From JBEEOW01 sp041191405 (GTDB taxonomy: Bacteria > Bacteroidota > Bacteroidia > Cytophagales > UBA9547): a DNA stretch of 64,000 bases. The position numbers and the translations under genes are program-made. This document shows positions 36,501 through 43,315 of the stretch, piece after piece; within the stretch, counting starts at the first letter, position 1; each line of letters opens with the position of its first letter. The notes beneath the pieces were generated by a model. It saw only the letters and a program-made list of their open reading frames with translations, was not told the origin of the DNA and did not search any database. Where the stretch lies: positions 198,050 to 262,049 of the forward strand of contig JBEEOW010000001.1 in the NCBI GenBank assembly GCA_041191405.1, read 5' to 3'.

Positions 36501-38350
36501 ATCAAACCTTGGTAAATATTAACAAAGCATCTGTAACTTGGAATAGAGCTTCAGTTACAGGAATCACTACAAGTACAAGTTCAGGTTCAACTACTTTAAT
36601 TAAAGAAGGTTTGTTAAATGCAAATGCTTCAAATACAGAGGTAAATTATGTAATCACGCCCAAATATGGTACTTGTGTAGGGGCTGATTTTAATTTAAAA
36701 GTTACTATTTTCCCTGAACCTAAAGTAAATTTAACAGGCGACAAAACAATCTGTAATGGTGACAGTGCATTGTTAACTTTTGCATTTGAAGGAAACAAAA
36801 ACTGGAACATGAAATATACTGATGGTTTTGTAATTAATACAATAAATAATATCGCAACAAATCCTTATTCATTTTATGTAAAGCCAACAGATACAAAAAC
36901 TTATCAAATTATTTCATTAACTGATGTAAATAATTGTCTAGCAAAAAATGCAAATTTAACAGGAATGCCAAAGGTTTTAGTTAATAAATTACCTTTTGTT
37001 TCTGTATCAGGTGATAATACTATTTGTAATGGTGATAACTCAATAATTTCCTTTGATTTTCATTCTCAAAGTGTTAGTCCATTTCAAATTACATATACTG
37101 AAAACGGTGTAAGTAAAAACATTACAGGAATAAATACCAATCCATATTTGCTTGATGTTAACCCTACTTTGAACACTTCATACAAATTAGTAAATGTAAG
37201 AGATAGAAATTGTGCCGGTGCAGTAGATACTGATTCTGCTTATGTAGAAGTAGCAAATTATCCGAATGTGGTTGTAAGTGCAATTAAAGATACGTTGTGC
37301 TCAAATCAGCAACAAACATTTAATTTAAAATCAACAGTTGCAGGTACTGAATACGGAACAGTGTTTAGTTGGAAAACAAAAGTGCAAGGTCCACCTGTGA
37401 CTGGCTATCAAAAATTGGGAGTTGGTTCAACTATTATCTTAAAAGCAATTAATAAGTCGAGTAACAATAGTTCCATTTTATATATTGTAGAACCAATATT
37501 TACTTTAAATGGTGTAAGTTGTAAAGGAAAATTAGATACTACCAAAGTTACCATTCGTCCTGAGTTAAACCTTGATTTAGGAATAGATAGAATAGGAATT
37601 TGCCCAGGTTCTGAATTAAAATTCAAGGCTGCTAATTTCCCTAACAATCCTGGATATTACGAATGGTATATCAATGGCGAATTACAATCTAATGATACTG
37701 ATTCATTGCTATTTAAACCTGAATTTGATGGTAATATTCAAGGGAAGTATATTGATGCTTGTGGTGAAAATACAGATGAAGTAAATTACACTTTACAAAA
37801 ATTAGTATCTCCAACATTTACTCAAACTGATAGTTGTGCTAATTATGTGATTGTGCTTACACCAGATAAAAAATACGATGGAATAAGTTACTGGGTTTGG
37901 GATTATAAACTAGGTGGTAAACCTGATACAACCTTAGCATCAATTGCTAATTCTTCAAAAATATTTACCCAAGCAGGTGAATACAAAGTAAATCTAAAAG
38001 GCTTTAATGGAACTTGTAAATTAGCTGATACACTTCTGCCGGTTAAGGTGAAAGATTGTAATGTCTATTTTGTAAACACATTTACACCCAATGGCGATAA
38101 TCAAAATGATGTTTGGAGAGTAAAAGGAATAGAAAATTATCCTGATGCTGAAATTCAAATATTTAATCGTTGGGGAGTAAAAGTTAGATACAAAAATGGA
38201 GGAGAAGTTTCGTGGGATGGCTTAAATGAAAATGGCGAAGAAGTAGAAGAAGGAGTTTATTATTATGTAATTCACTTAAATAGATTTAATGGACATGGTG
38301 TTACTAAAGGTTATATTACCTTAATGAGAAATAATAATCAGAGTAGATAA
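30569..38350 (+). CDS. giant T9SS type B cargo protein with PKD-like repeats
   Basis: This 2593-residue surface protein has a signal segment ending near residue 47 (LFFFLIANHKVHAEG). Parts in order: an N-terminal unknown region, a Calx-beta-like domain (~675-790, ending NDAIPESTEYLSFKI), a carbohydrate-binding-like jelly-roll (~857-1010, NLIANGDFESGNIGF), then at least nine ~90-residue PKD-like units (~1040-1860, each with an ICNNAS-like Cys motif, a TW or AWTN core and a second Cys). More Ig-like units follow. The C-terminus is a gliding-motility (CHU_C) type B sorting domain (NTFTPNGDNQNDVW, IQIFNRWGVKVRY, GVYYYVIHLN). It is exported by the type IX system and probably acts as an adhesin. 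It stands alone, with no adjacent SprF. Confidence 0.92.
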   Translation: MEKSPTIGKLEPVCINLYKNKNFASVIIYLSFLFFFLIANHKVHAEGTKEIRPLATDSGCIAFYDYNLNGYGTAFARYNCPNNLRLNFRICNIGEKVFFGLAKDANAVISFRIKAPDGSIVVPAQTVPTTGAGYIASHAQAIAGPSQIVGASGYNAMTFTPTQTGDYYIEFDVTNPSTTAQRITLFDITITNAYNVVIKGRLWSYAWLFSTNASTARFEGAFFIYTNDQIVTRLDLNGMKPFLFTVCANSYGAQNTGNPATDRKSIQGTFSKGISLYPSEYQIFLNDPDINCFPTGTFGKLNNPVITVTGCPGNYTLNMDVDKKGEALVTFDLNGVAGYQSGTTDLVLTYNLVAGLNKLAWNGFDGLGGKFDPSKTFNIQVDYKNGITHFPVFDAELNDLGLMVTSVRPTTSKPIEMFWDDVNITNGVSNSTGCTGACHQWSNSNYGNDNTINTWWYAEKISTTATFVPNPFTVDANKVSPLTGSANDTTFCDYINSLPLKGAFSGDGTVLWTSKTGGTFGSNTSLNTTYNFTNTEKINGKAEVLLSTISNISGCASVKDSMTINIKQRFITVTAPKSISLCGAFNLKVGFRAKVSGLNAGVNVSYQWQVKASGAVSFSNVSNGASYSGVNTDSLTLLGAAIVASGSQYRVLIKSTTSNACIDTVSSIANYNYTTVVTFANGSYSSLESAPTNKPVLIIKGNVANSSTVTLSLTSAAAISGTDYTITSLTVNIPAGIYDGTVNTGVALPLNIVNDAIPESTEYLSFKITGATGDLTISNASCSLGLIDAVYTIYDDDCNKPNLGPDKLYCEGATINQTLVGPSGNEFYEWNTGALTQNITVTTPGTYILKTGKYGQNLIANGDFESGNIGFITGYTYTPGSFPSGGGLYDIVNIGSANSGWAAQFNDHTTGSGKYMFIDGNNVVGVKVWQQNITVTPNTNYVFSAWVRNVSPAGSISPVLNFDINGTNIGGLITVPQDPDPKARQWNQIYATWNSGSNTNITISIEDNVPNAAYNDFAIDDIYFSPEDCIYSDTIVITQPLNPVLTQPQNQVLCNNDNTTKVTFSTVATGTVSYAWTNSLTSIGLAANGTTDNIASFKVVNTTSAPVVSTISVTPTANGCPGTAKSFTITVNPTPFITQPTDTVICNNASVLAKTFNSNVIGSTYTWINDNTSIGLGATGNGSIASFTATNSGSTQTVANITVKPTALTCEGVSKSFKIIVNPTPILTQPTDTVICNNASVFSKTFNSNVTGSTFAWTNDNSSIGLGVSGNGNIASFTGTNSGSTQTVANITVKPTASTCDGVSKTFKISVNPTPILTQPTDTVICNNASVLAKTFNSNVKGSIYTWTNDNTTIGLGASGNGSIASFVATNSTNKQLIATISVKPTASTCDGVSKAFKITVNPTPIVTIPSSFPICNGASTLATSFTSSVTDTITTYSWTNDNTNTGLNSTSGVGNIASFIATNTGNTQLKSIITVTPTAFGACAGTPKAYTITINPTPVISVPSDYQICNGATTTSTNFSSSVVDTINSYKWTNTNTSIGLSASGSGSINSFNVVNNTNSQTFATISVTPYAFGGCEGLPKSFKITVNPTPVLTQPVNQTLCNKANTNNVVFTSSVIDTVNTYKWTNSNINSGLSLANGTGDINSFIALNNGFKKDSSVITVTPYAHGGCVGQSKSFKIYINPTPDVIQPANQTICNNAKSSLVNFASNVLGTTFSWTNDQPTIGISNTGNGNISSFTAINISNAPIVANIKVLPTANSCVGTDKSFTFTINPSPDVNAKNDTICSSTSTNIPLTSSFSGTTFAWTNPLMTNVTGATSGNGNTISQLLNNVSLIEGTVDYSITPTLNSCNGSPKTVRVTVIARPAFTGKLTDTLCTGTPILKNLTTNIGSAKVAWVRNVNAQIQESANSGTSNSIAETLNINPYITSEVNVVYNLTTTSSIKSCAGTPAQYVVSLVPRPQVISKSTDSICSGSVLNYQTLVNINKASVTWNRASVTGITTSTSSGSTTLIKEGLLNANASNTEVNYVITPKYGTCVGADFNLKVTIFPEPKVNLTGDKTICNGDSALLTFAFEGNKNWNMKYTDGFVINTINNIATNPYSFYVKPTDTKTYQIISLTDVNNCLAKNANLTGMPKVLVNKLPFVSVSGDNTICNGDNSIISFDFHSQSVSPFQITYTENGVSKNITGINTNPYLLDVNPTLNTSYKLVNVRDRNCAGAVDTDSAYVEVANYPNVVVSAIKDTLCSNQQQTFNLKSTVAGTEYGTVFSWKTKVQGPPVTGYQKLGVGSTIILKAINKSSNNSSILYIVEPIFTLNGVSCKGKLDTTKVTIRPELNLDLGIDRIGICPGSELKFKAANFPNNPGYYEWYINGELQSNDTDSLLFKPEFDGNIQGKYIDACGENTDEVNYTLQKLVSPTFTQTDSCANYVIVLTPDKKYDGISYWVWDYKLGGKPDTTLASIANSSKIFTQAGEYKVNLKGFNGTCKLADTLLPVKVKDCNVYFVNTFTPNGDNQNDVWRVKGIENYPDAEIQIFNRWGVKVRYKNGGEVSWDGLNENGEEVEEGVYYYVIHLNRFNGHGVTKGYITLMRNNNQSR
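33961..34790 (+). repeat. three near-identical 270-bp coding repeats
   Basis: The segment starting AGATACxGTAATTTGTAAC recurs at 33991, 34261 and 34531, exactly 270 bases (90 codons) apart, with only scattered substitutions. Further units keep the 90-residue spacing approximately but are more diverged. Confidence 0.85.
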
Positions 38351-38360
38351 TTATCCTAAT

Positions 38361-38409
38361 TAGCCCTGAAAGGGCGAAATATCAAAGAGATGGGTGTAAG
38401 CCCATCTCT
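38361..38409. repeat. double-hairpin REP-like intergenic element
   Basis: Two stem-loops lie 10-59 bases after the giant gene. GCCCT-GAA-AGGGC is at 38363-38375, and a 9-bp perfect stem AGAGATGGG (38386-38394) pairs with CCCATCTCT (38401-38409) around TGTAAG. The block is much richer in GC than its surroundings. No T-run follows, so a simple terminator is not the best reading. Confidence 0.6.
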
Positions 38410-38453
38410 ATTAATTATTATTCAAAATGATATAAATATCTGTTTTAGTTTTT

Positions 38454-38461
38454 TATATTTG
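38454..38461 (+). promoter_or_regulatory. -7 box upstream of the four-helix membrane protein
   Basis: TATATTTG fits TAnnTTTG, 24 bases before the ATG at 38486. No TTG at -33 is seen. Confidence 0.35.
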
Positions 38462-38485
38462 AATTCAATATTTTGAAATTCATAT

Positions 38486-38866
38486 ATGAAAAAATACGCT
38501 TCAAATATCTTAATAATACTTTTTGCTTCTTCAATAGTTTTTCACATATTGGTAATTTTAGGAGTATTTCCTATGACAATAATTTGGGGAGGTAGAATTA
38601 CAAACCGTACAGAATTAGTACAAATGGAAACTGTTTCAATATTGATAAATGCCTTATTTTTAGCAATAGTTATAATAAAAGCAGGTTTAGTAAAAATAAA
38701 TGTAAATCAAAAAGCTTTAAATTCAACACTTGGGTTTATGGCATTTATTTTTGCCTTGAATACTGTTGGTAATTTGTTTGCCAAAAGTTCAATTGAAACT
38801 ATGATTTTTACGCCAGTTACGGCAATTTCTTCTGTTTTGTGTGTTTGGTTAATTTGGGGAAAGTAA
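38486..38866 (+). CDS. conserved four-helix membrane protein of unknown function
   Basis: The 126-residue protein has four predicted membrane helices (about 7-27, 47-68, 80-98 and 105-123). The loop between the first two carries IIWGGRITNRTEL. I recognise this as a small hypothetical membrane protein type frequent in Bacteroidota but know no function. There is no signal peptide beyond helix 1 and no catalytic motif. It is followed after 12 bases by the HhH protein gene, so the two may share a transcript. Confidence 0.72.
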   Translation: MKKYASNILIILFASSIVFHILVILGVFPMTIIWGGRITNRTELVQMETVSILINALFLAIVIIKAGLVKINVNQKALNSTLGFMAFIFALNTVGNLFAKSSIETMIFTPVTAISSVLCVWLIWGK

Positions 38867-38878
38867 GGATTTAATGTC

Positions 38879-39727
38879 ATGTTTAACTTTTTAAAATTTA
38901 ATCAAATAGAACGAATTGGGATAGTAACATTACTATTAGTTTCTGTTGCAATATTTTGTGCACCATACTATTTCCCCAATAAAAATGTCGAAATCACTTT
39001 TGAAGAAGTAAAAGCTCTCGAAGAAGCTGAAAAACAAATGGTTTCTCAAAATATTGTTGAAAAGCAAGAACTTAAATTACAAATTAATGAAGCATTTAAT
39101 CCTAATAAAAACACTTTAAATGATTGGTTACAAATAGGTTTACCCCAAAACATTGCTGAAAGAATAGTGAAATATACCTCAAAAGGTGGTGTTTTTAAAA
39201 ATAAAAATGATTTAAAGAAAATTTTTGGATTTAAAGAAGAATGGTACGCTCAACTTGAACCATTTATTGCTTTAAATGATTCAAAAACAGAGTCTATTGA
39301 AAAAGAAAAAGTCACAAAAACTGTACAAGTTTACGATTTAAATACAGTTGATTCAATTCAGTTACAAAAATTAAATGGGATAGGAGAGGTGCTAGCCTCA
39401 AGAATTGTAAAATATAGAAATAAGCTTGGAGGTTTTGCAAGTTTAAACCAATTGTCTGAAGTTTATGGTTTATCTCAGCAAGTTATTGAAGATAATAAAA
39501 ATAGACTTACAGTAAACAAATCACAAGTTAAAAAACTGAATTTATACAAAGTAGATTTTAAAACATTATCCAAACATCCCTATTTTGGTTATAAAAATAC
39601 AAAAATTTGGATGGCTTACAGAAATCAACACACCGATTTAAAATCTATTCAGGATTTATTAAAAGTTAGAGAATTACAATTTGAACATCCTGAATATTTG
39701 GAGGATTATTTTATTTTTAGTGAATAA
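38879..39727 (+). CDS. membrane-anchored helix-hairpin-helix (ComEA-like) protein
   Basis: An N-terminal membrane helix (about 12-32) anchors a 282-residue protein. Three HhH modules follow: residues ~72-112 (LNDWLQIGLPQNIAERIVKY), ~158-200 (LQKLNGIGEVLASRIVKYRN) and a weaker one at ~225-270. The second is the best match to the DNA-binding HhH of ComEA, which binds incoming DNA in the periplasm during natural transformation. Three-module versions are common in Bacteroidota, and a DNA-uptake role there is unproven. It converges with thiH, separated by only 18 bases without a visible terminator. Confidence 0.82.
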   Translation: MFNFLKFNQIERIGIVTLLLVSVAIFCAPYYFPNKNVEITFEEVKALEEAEKQMVSQNIVEKQELKLQINEAFNPNKNTLNDWLQIGLPQNIAERIVKYTSKGGVFKNKNDLKKIFGFKEEWYAQLEPFIALNDSKTESIEKEKVTKTVQVYDLNTVDSIQLQKLNGIGEVLASRIVKYRNKLGGFASLNQLSEVYGLSQQVIEDNKNRLTVNKSQVKKLNLYKVDFKTLSKHPYFGYKNTKIWMAYRNQHTDLKSIQDLLKVRELQFEHPEYLEDYFIFSE

Positions 39728-39745
39728 AATGGAAATAGCTTTTGA

Positions 39746-40873
39746 TTAATATCCAATCCCTTGCAAACTCAAATCCCAATCTTTCCAAAGTGGTTCATAG
39801 CCATTTTCGTTAAGCATTTGAGCTACTTCTTGTGCTGTACGGTGGTCGCTGATTTCAAATTGTTCTAATGAGGTTGGTTCAACTGCATATCCTCCAGGGT
39901 TGGTACGTGAGGCTGCACTGAAACTTGTAGCTCCTAATTTTATAATATTGTTTCTAAAACTTTCTTGCTCTCTGGTTGAAATTGAGATTTCTAAATCTGG
40001 CATAAACAAACGATAGGCACAAATCAATTGCACTAAATCTTTGTCTGTAACTATTACTTTAGGCTCAGTACCACCTGCATGCGGACGCAAACGTGGAAAT
40101 GAAACAGCATATTTTGTTTTCCAATATTGTTTTTCAAGATATTGTAAATGTAATGCAGTAAAAAATGAATCTACTCGCCAATCTTCTAAACCTAGTAATA
40201 CTCCAACGCCAATTTTATTTGCATTGGCTGCACCAATTCTATCAGGTGTTTGTAATCGATAATTGAAATTTGATTTTTTACCTTTTGGGTGATGTACTTT
40301 ATATTCTGCCTGATGATACGTTTCTTGGTAAACCAAAACTGCATACACTCCAGCATCAACTAATTGTTTATAATCCTCTTCTTCAAGTGGTTGAACTTCA
40401 ATAGATATTTGTGCAAAATATGGTTTTAAAAGTTTGATTGCATTCAACAAATAGGGTACACCAACAGTAGTATTAGCTTCGCCAGTTACCAATAAAATAT
40501 GGTCAAAGCCCATTGCTTTAATAGCCTCAGCTTCTTTGATAATTTCACTGTCAGTCAAAGTTTTACGACGTATTTTTACATCCATACTAAACCCACAGTA
40601 ATTACAAATATTCTGACATTCATTAGATAAATACAATGGCACAAACAGTTGCATTGTTTTACCAAATCTTTGTAAAGTTAATGCATTGCTTTTTTCAGCC
40701 ATTAATCCCATATAATTACGAGCAGCAGGAGAAATTAAAGCTAAAAAATCATTTAATTCTAATAATTCTTTGCTTAATGCTTGTTCCACCTCTTTGCTTG
40801 TACAAGCATATATTTGTTCGCTAATTTGCTCCCAAGAATATTGCTTAAATAGGTCAATGAATGATTGTTGCAT
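39746..40873 (-). CDS. thiH: 2-iminoacetate synthase (tyrosine lyase) ThiH
   Basis: The 375-residue radical SAM enzyme has the CxxxCxxC cluster as CQNICNYC (near residue 86) and the family regions LVTGEANTTVGVPYL, VEVQPLEEEDY-like IEVQPLEEEDYKQLVDAGV and FPRLRPHAGG. It splits tyrosine into dehydroglycine and p-cresol to feed the thiazole synthase ThiG. ThiH (rather than the oxidase ThiO) indicates an anaerobic-compatible pathway. It is the last gene of the reverse-strand thi operon. A 110-base stretch of inverted heptamer arrays separates it from thiG. Confidence 0.95.
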   Translation of the reverse strand: MQQSFIDLFKQYSWEQISEQIYACTSKEVEQALSKELLELNDFLALISPAARNYMGLMAEKSNALTLQRFGKTMQLFVPLYLSNECQNICNYCGFSMDVKIRRKTLTDSEIIKEAEAIKAMGFDHILLVTGEANTTVGVPYLLNAIKLLKPYFAQISIEVQPLEEEDYKQLVDAGVYAVLVYQETYHQAEYKVHHPKGKKSNFNYRLQTPDRIGAANANKIGVGVLLGLEDWRVDSFFTALHLQYLEKQYWKTKYAVSFPRLRPHAGGTEPKVIVTDKDLVQLICAYRLFMPDLEISISTREQESFRNNIIKLGATSFSAASRTNPGGYAVEPTSLEQFEISDHRTAQEVAQMLNENGYEPLWKDWDLSLQGIGY

Positions 40874-40983
40874 TGTTAAGTTGTCAGTTGTTAGTTATCA
40901 GTTGTCAGTTTTTCTTTTTTGTAAAGAGTTTATTATCATTGTTTTCAGAACTGATTACTGAAAACTGATAACCGAAAACTCTC
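40874..40983. repeat. facing pair of heptamer arrays between thiG and thiH
   Basis: Left arm 40881-40908 on the plus strand: TTGTCAG, TTGTTAG, TTATCAG, TTGTCAG (with TGTTAAG before it). Right arm 40951-40978: CTGATTA, CTGAAAA, CTGATAA, CCGAAAA. The arms are reverse complements in consensus, so the transcript can fold into an imperfect hairpin with a 42-base loop. The arrays fill the whole gap from the thiH start to the thiG stop. Confidence 0.85.
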
Positions 40984-41754
40984 TTAATCCAAAAACGCCA
41001 ATAATGGACTAGTAGCTTGGGCACTCATTTGAATTGGAGCTAATTTAGCTTCATAAGCCATTCTACCAGCTTGTACAGCCAAAGCAAATGCTTTTCCCAT
41101 GGCTTCTGTATTTCCTGCAACTGCAATTGCAGTATTTACCAACACAGCATCAGCACCCATTTCCATGGCTTCGGCAGCATGAGATGGAGCACCAATTCCT
41201 GCATCTACCACAACTGGTACATTACTTTGCTCAATAATTATTTGAATAAACTCTTTGGTTTTCAAGCCTTTGTTACTTCCGATTGGTGCACCTAAAGGCA
41301 TTACAGCCGCACATCCTACTTCTTCCAAACGCTTACACATAACAGGGTCAGCATGGATATATGGTAAAATAACAAAACCCATTTTTGCTAAAGCTTCGGC
41401 AGCTTTAAGCGTTTCAATTGGGTCGGGTAGGAGGTAACGTGGGTCTGGATGAATTTCTAGTTTTAACCAGTTGGTTTCTAAGGCTTCACGAGCTAGTTGT
41501 GCTGCAAAAATCGCTTCTTCAGCAGTACGTGCGCCAGAGGTATTTGGTAATAATCTTATATCAAGTGTTTTAATTTTATCCAATAATAAATCATTTTCAT
41601 TATTGAGATCAACTCTTTTTAAGGCTACAGTAACTAATTCACTTTCACTTGCTTTTATTGCAGTTGCCATTTCGTCAACACTCGAAAATTTTCCAGTTCC
41701 GGTAAATAATCGAGATTTTAGTTCAACGCCAGCAATTACTAATGGCTTACTCAT
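40984..41754 (-). CDS. thiG: thiazole synthase ThiG
   Basis: The 256-residue TIM-barrel protein shows the ThiG motifs: LFTGTGKFSS, the Schiff-base Lys in VTVALKRVD (near residue 44), LPNTSGARTAEEA, LEIHPDPRYLLPDPIETLKA and VVDAGIGAPSHAAEAMEMGA. It forms the thiazole phosphate ring from deoxyxylulose 5-phosphate, dehydroglycine (from ThiH) and sulfur carried on ThiS. It starts five bases after the thiE stop, so the two are co-translated. Length is normal. Confidence 0.97.
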   Translation of the reverse strand: MSKPLVIAGVELKSRLFTGTGKFSSVDEMATAIKASESELVTVALKRVDLNNENDLLLDKIKTLDIRLLPNTSGARTAEEAIFAAQLAREALETNWLKLEIHPDPRYLLPDPIETLKAAEALAKMGFVILPYIHADPVMCKRLEEVGCAAVMPLGAPIGSNKGLKTKEFIQIIIEQSNVPVVVDAGIGAPSHAAEAMEMGADAVLVNTAIAVAGNTEAMGKAFALAVQAGRMAYEAKLAPIQMSAQATSPLLAFLD

Positions 41755-41759
41755 AATTG

Positions 41760-42359
41760 TTAAAATTGAAATTGTTCTTGAAATTCGTTAAATGCTTTTG
41801 CTGGATTTGATGCTTTACCAATTGCAGCCGAAACTGCAATGCCAAATACACCAGCTTCTAAAAGTGGTTTTACATCATTTGGAACAATACCGCCAATGGC
41901 AATTATTGGGATATTTTTCTCTAAAACAGGCAATTGTGAAATAATATTTTTATAACCTTCAAGCCCAATTACAGGATTTAGGTTTTGTTTAGTTTCTGTA
42001 AATCTTAATGGACCCAAACCAATGTAATTTACTTTTGCATTCATCAAATACTTGATATCTTCAATTGTATTGCTAGAACCACCGATAATAAAATGATTAC
42101 CAACTATTTTACGAGCTTCAATTACATCCATATCTGTTCTACCTAAATGAACTCCATGTGCTCCTACTTTTTTAGCAATATGTACATTGTCGTTTATAAT
42201 TAAAGCCGCATTGTATGAATGCATTATTTCTAAAGCTTTTTCGGCTAAGTGTTCAATCTCAGATTCAGGTTTATCTTTCACCCTTAATTGAACCCAAGTC
42301 AAACCTGCATCTAACAATGGCTTTAATTCGGTAACAGTATTTGTAATGTATTGAATCAT
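41760..42359 (-). CDS. thiE: thiamine-phosphate synthase ThiE
   Basis: The start is set at ATG 42359 (MIQYITNTVTELKPLL). The open frame extends 22 codons further, but that stretch is only translated heptamer repeat and is rejected. The 199-residue TIM-barrel protein has VQLRVKDKPESE, the magnesium/phosphate site LIINDNVHIAKKVGAHGVHL, LGRTDMDVIEARKIVG, IIGGSSNTIED, GLGPLRFTETK and IAIGGI. It joins HMP diphosphate and thiazole phosphate to thiamine phosphate. It lies between thiD and thiG in the operon. Confidence 0.94.
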   Translation of the reverse strand: MIQYITNTVTELKPLLDAGLTWVQLRVKDKPESEIEHLAEKALEIMHSYNAALIINDNVHIAKKVGAHGVHLGRTDMDVIEARKIVGNHFIIGGSSNTIEDIKYLMNAKVNYIGLGPLRFTETKQNLNPVIGLEGYKNIISQLPVLEKNIPIIAIGGIVPNDVKPLLEAGVFGIAVSAAIGKASNPAKAFNEFQEQFQF

Positions 42360-42367
42360 TTTTTTAG

Positions 42368-42416
42368 TTATCGGTTGTTGGTTATCAGTTTTCAGTTGTC
42401 TGTTTTCAGTTGTCAA
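42368..42416. repeat. heptamer array, left arm, between thiD and thiE
   Basis: Seven consecutive units on the plus strand: TTATCGG, TTGTTGG, TTATCAG, TTTTCAG, TTGTCTG, TTTTCAG, TTGTCAA. It begins 9 bases upstream of the thiE start on the transcript side. Confidence 0.85.
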
Positions 42417-42502
42417 ATTTAACAATTCAGTTTTTGTACTATATTTTATTTTCCTTAAAGTTATAATACTAATTAACTTTTAAGAATGCAATTTTCTTAA
42501 TT

Positions 42503-42532
42503 CTGATTACTGATGACTGACAACTGAAAACC
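42503..42532. repeat. heptamer array, right arm, between thiD and thiE
   Basis: Units CTGATTA, CTGATGA, CTGACAA, CTGAAAA, in inverse orientation to 42368-42416. It ends two bases before the thiD stop codon, giving a facing pair with an 86-base loop. Confidence 0.8.
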
Positions 42533-43315
42533 CTAATGCACCCCCAACATCCCTTCACTTGATTCAAAGAAGTTTACCATATACAAGGAAGCCTTTTCAA
42601 AAGCCGAACCTAAGCCATAATCTTGGGCTAAATACGAAGTATATGCAGCACTAAATACACAGCCACTTCCATGTTTTTGATGTACTGAACGATTTTTTTG
42701 AATCGATTTTATTAATCCAGTTTTGGCAAATAATGAATCAACCAATTGGTTTGATGATTCATTTATATGTCCACCAGTTAATAAAATGTTGGTATGTAAA
42801 CTTAATTTTTGAATAGCTATTTCTTGTTCATTTTCATTTACAAGAGTCAGTAATTCAGGTAAGTTAGGGGTAACTATATCAATTTTGGGTAGTAAATTTT
42901 CTGTTGGTGAATCAATATTCAAAAACACATATCCCGAACTAGTTTTTATAACAGGGTCCCAAATAAATTTGATATGTTTTTGTATTGATTTTATCCAATC
43001 AATCAACACAATCAACATCGAAACGCTTCTAAATGCACCAATTTTTATTGCAGCGATATGATATTGTTGCAATAAAGGTTCAATTTGCATTTTCAATTGT
43101 TCCAACGAAAACCATTCAGCGCCAACACATTTATTTTCGGTTTGTGCAGTTAGACAAGTAGCCACAGCAAAACCATAAGAACCCGTAGCTTGAAAGGTTT
43201 TTATATCCGCTAACAATCCTGCACCTGCCGTTGGGTCAAGTCCAGCAATTGTTAGCGTATATGCTTGATTTTTAGATTTATAAATAAAGTTCTCCACCTT
43301 TTTCTTTGAAAACAT
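42533..43315 (-). CDS. thiD: hydroxymethylpyrimidine/phosphomethylpyrimidine kinase ThiD
   Basis: The start is uncertain. ATG 43315 overlaps the thiC 3' end by 38 bases and GTG 43297 overlaps it by 20; the open frame goes on upstream inside thiC but that part does not look like ThiD. The 260-residue ribokinase-fold protein shows YTLTIAGLDPTAGAGLLADI, KTFQATGSYGFAVATCLTAQ, WDPVIKTSSGYVF, LLPKIDIVTPNLPEL, LLTGGH and the anion-hole region KHGSGCVFSAAYTSYLA. It phosphorylates HMP and HMP-P to HMP diphosphate for ThiE. Overlap with thiC implies translational coupling. Confidence 0.93.
   Translation of the reverse strand: MFSKKKVENFIYKSKNQAYTLTIAGLDPTAGAGLLADIKTFQATGSYGFAVATCLTAQTENKCVGAEWFSLEQLKMQIEPLLQQYHIAAIKIGAFRSVSMLIVLIDWIKSIQKHIKFIWDPVIKTSSGYVFLNIDSPTENLLPKIDIVTPNLPELLTLVNENEQEIAIQKLSLHTNILLTGGHINESSNQLVDSLFAKTGLIKSIQKNRSVHQKHGSGCVFSAAYTSYLAQDYGLGSAFEKASLYMVNFFESSEGMLGVH

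Noticed and set aside
42360..42425. N-terminal extension of ThiE by 22 codons
   Set aside because: The extension is a translation of the heptamer array (TENRQLKTDNQQPITKK), not conserved ThiE sequence; the ATG at 42359 gives the normal N-terminus.
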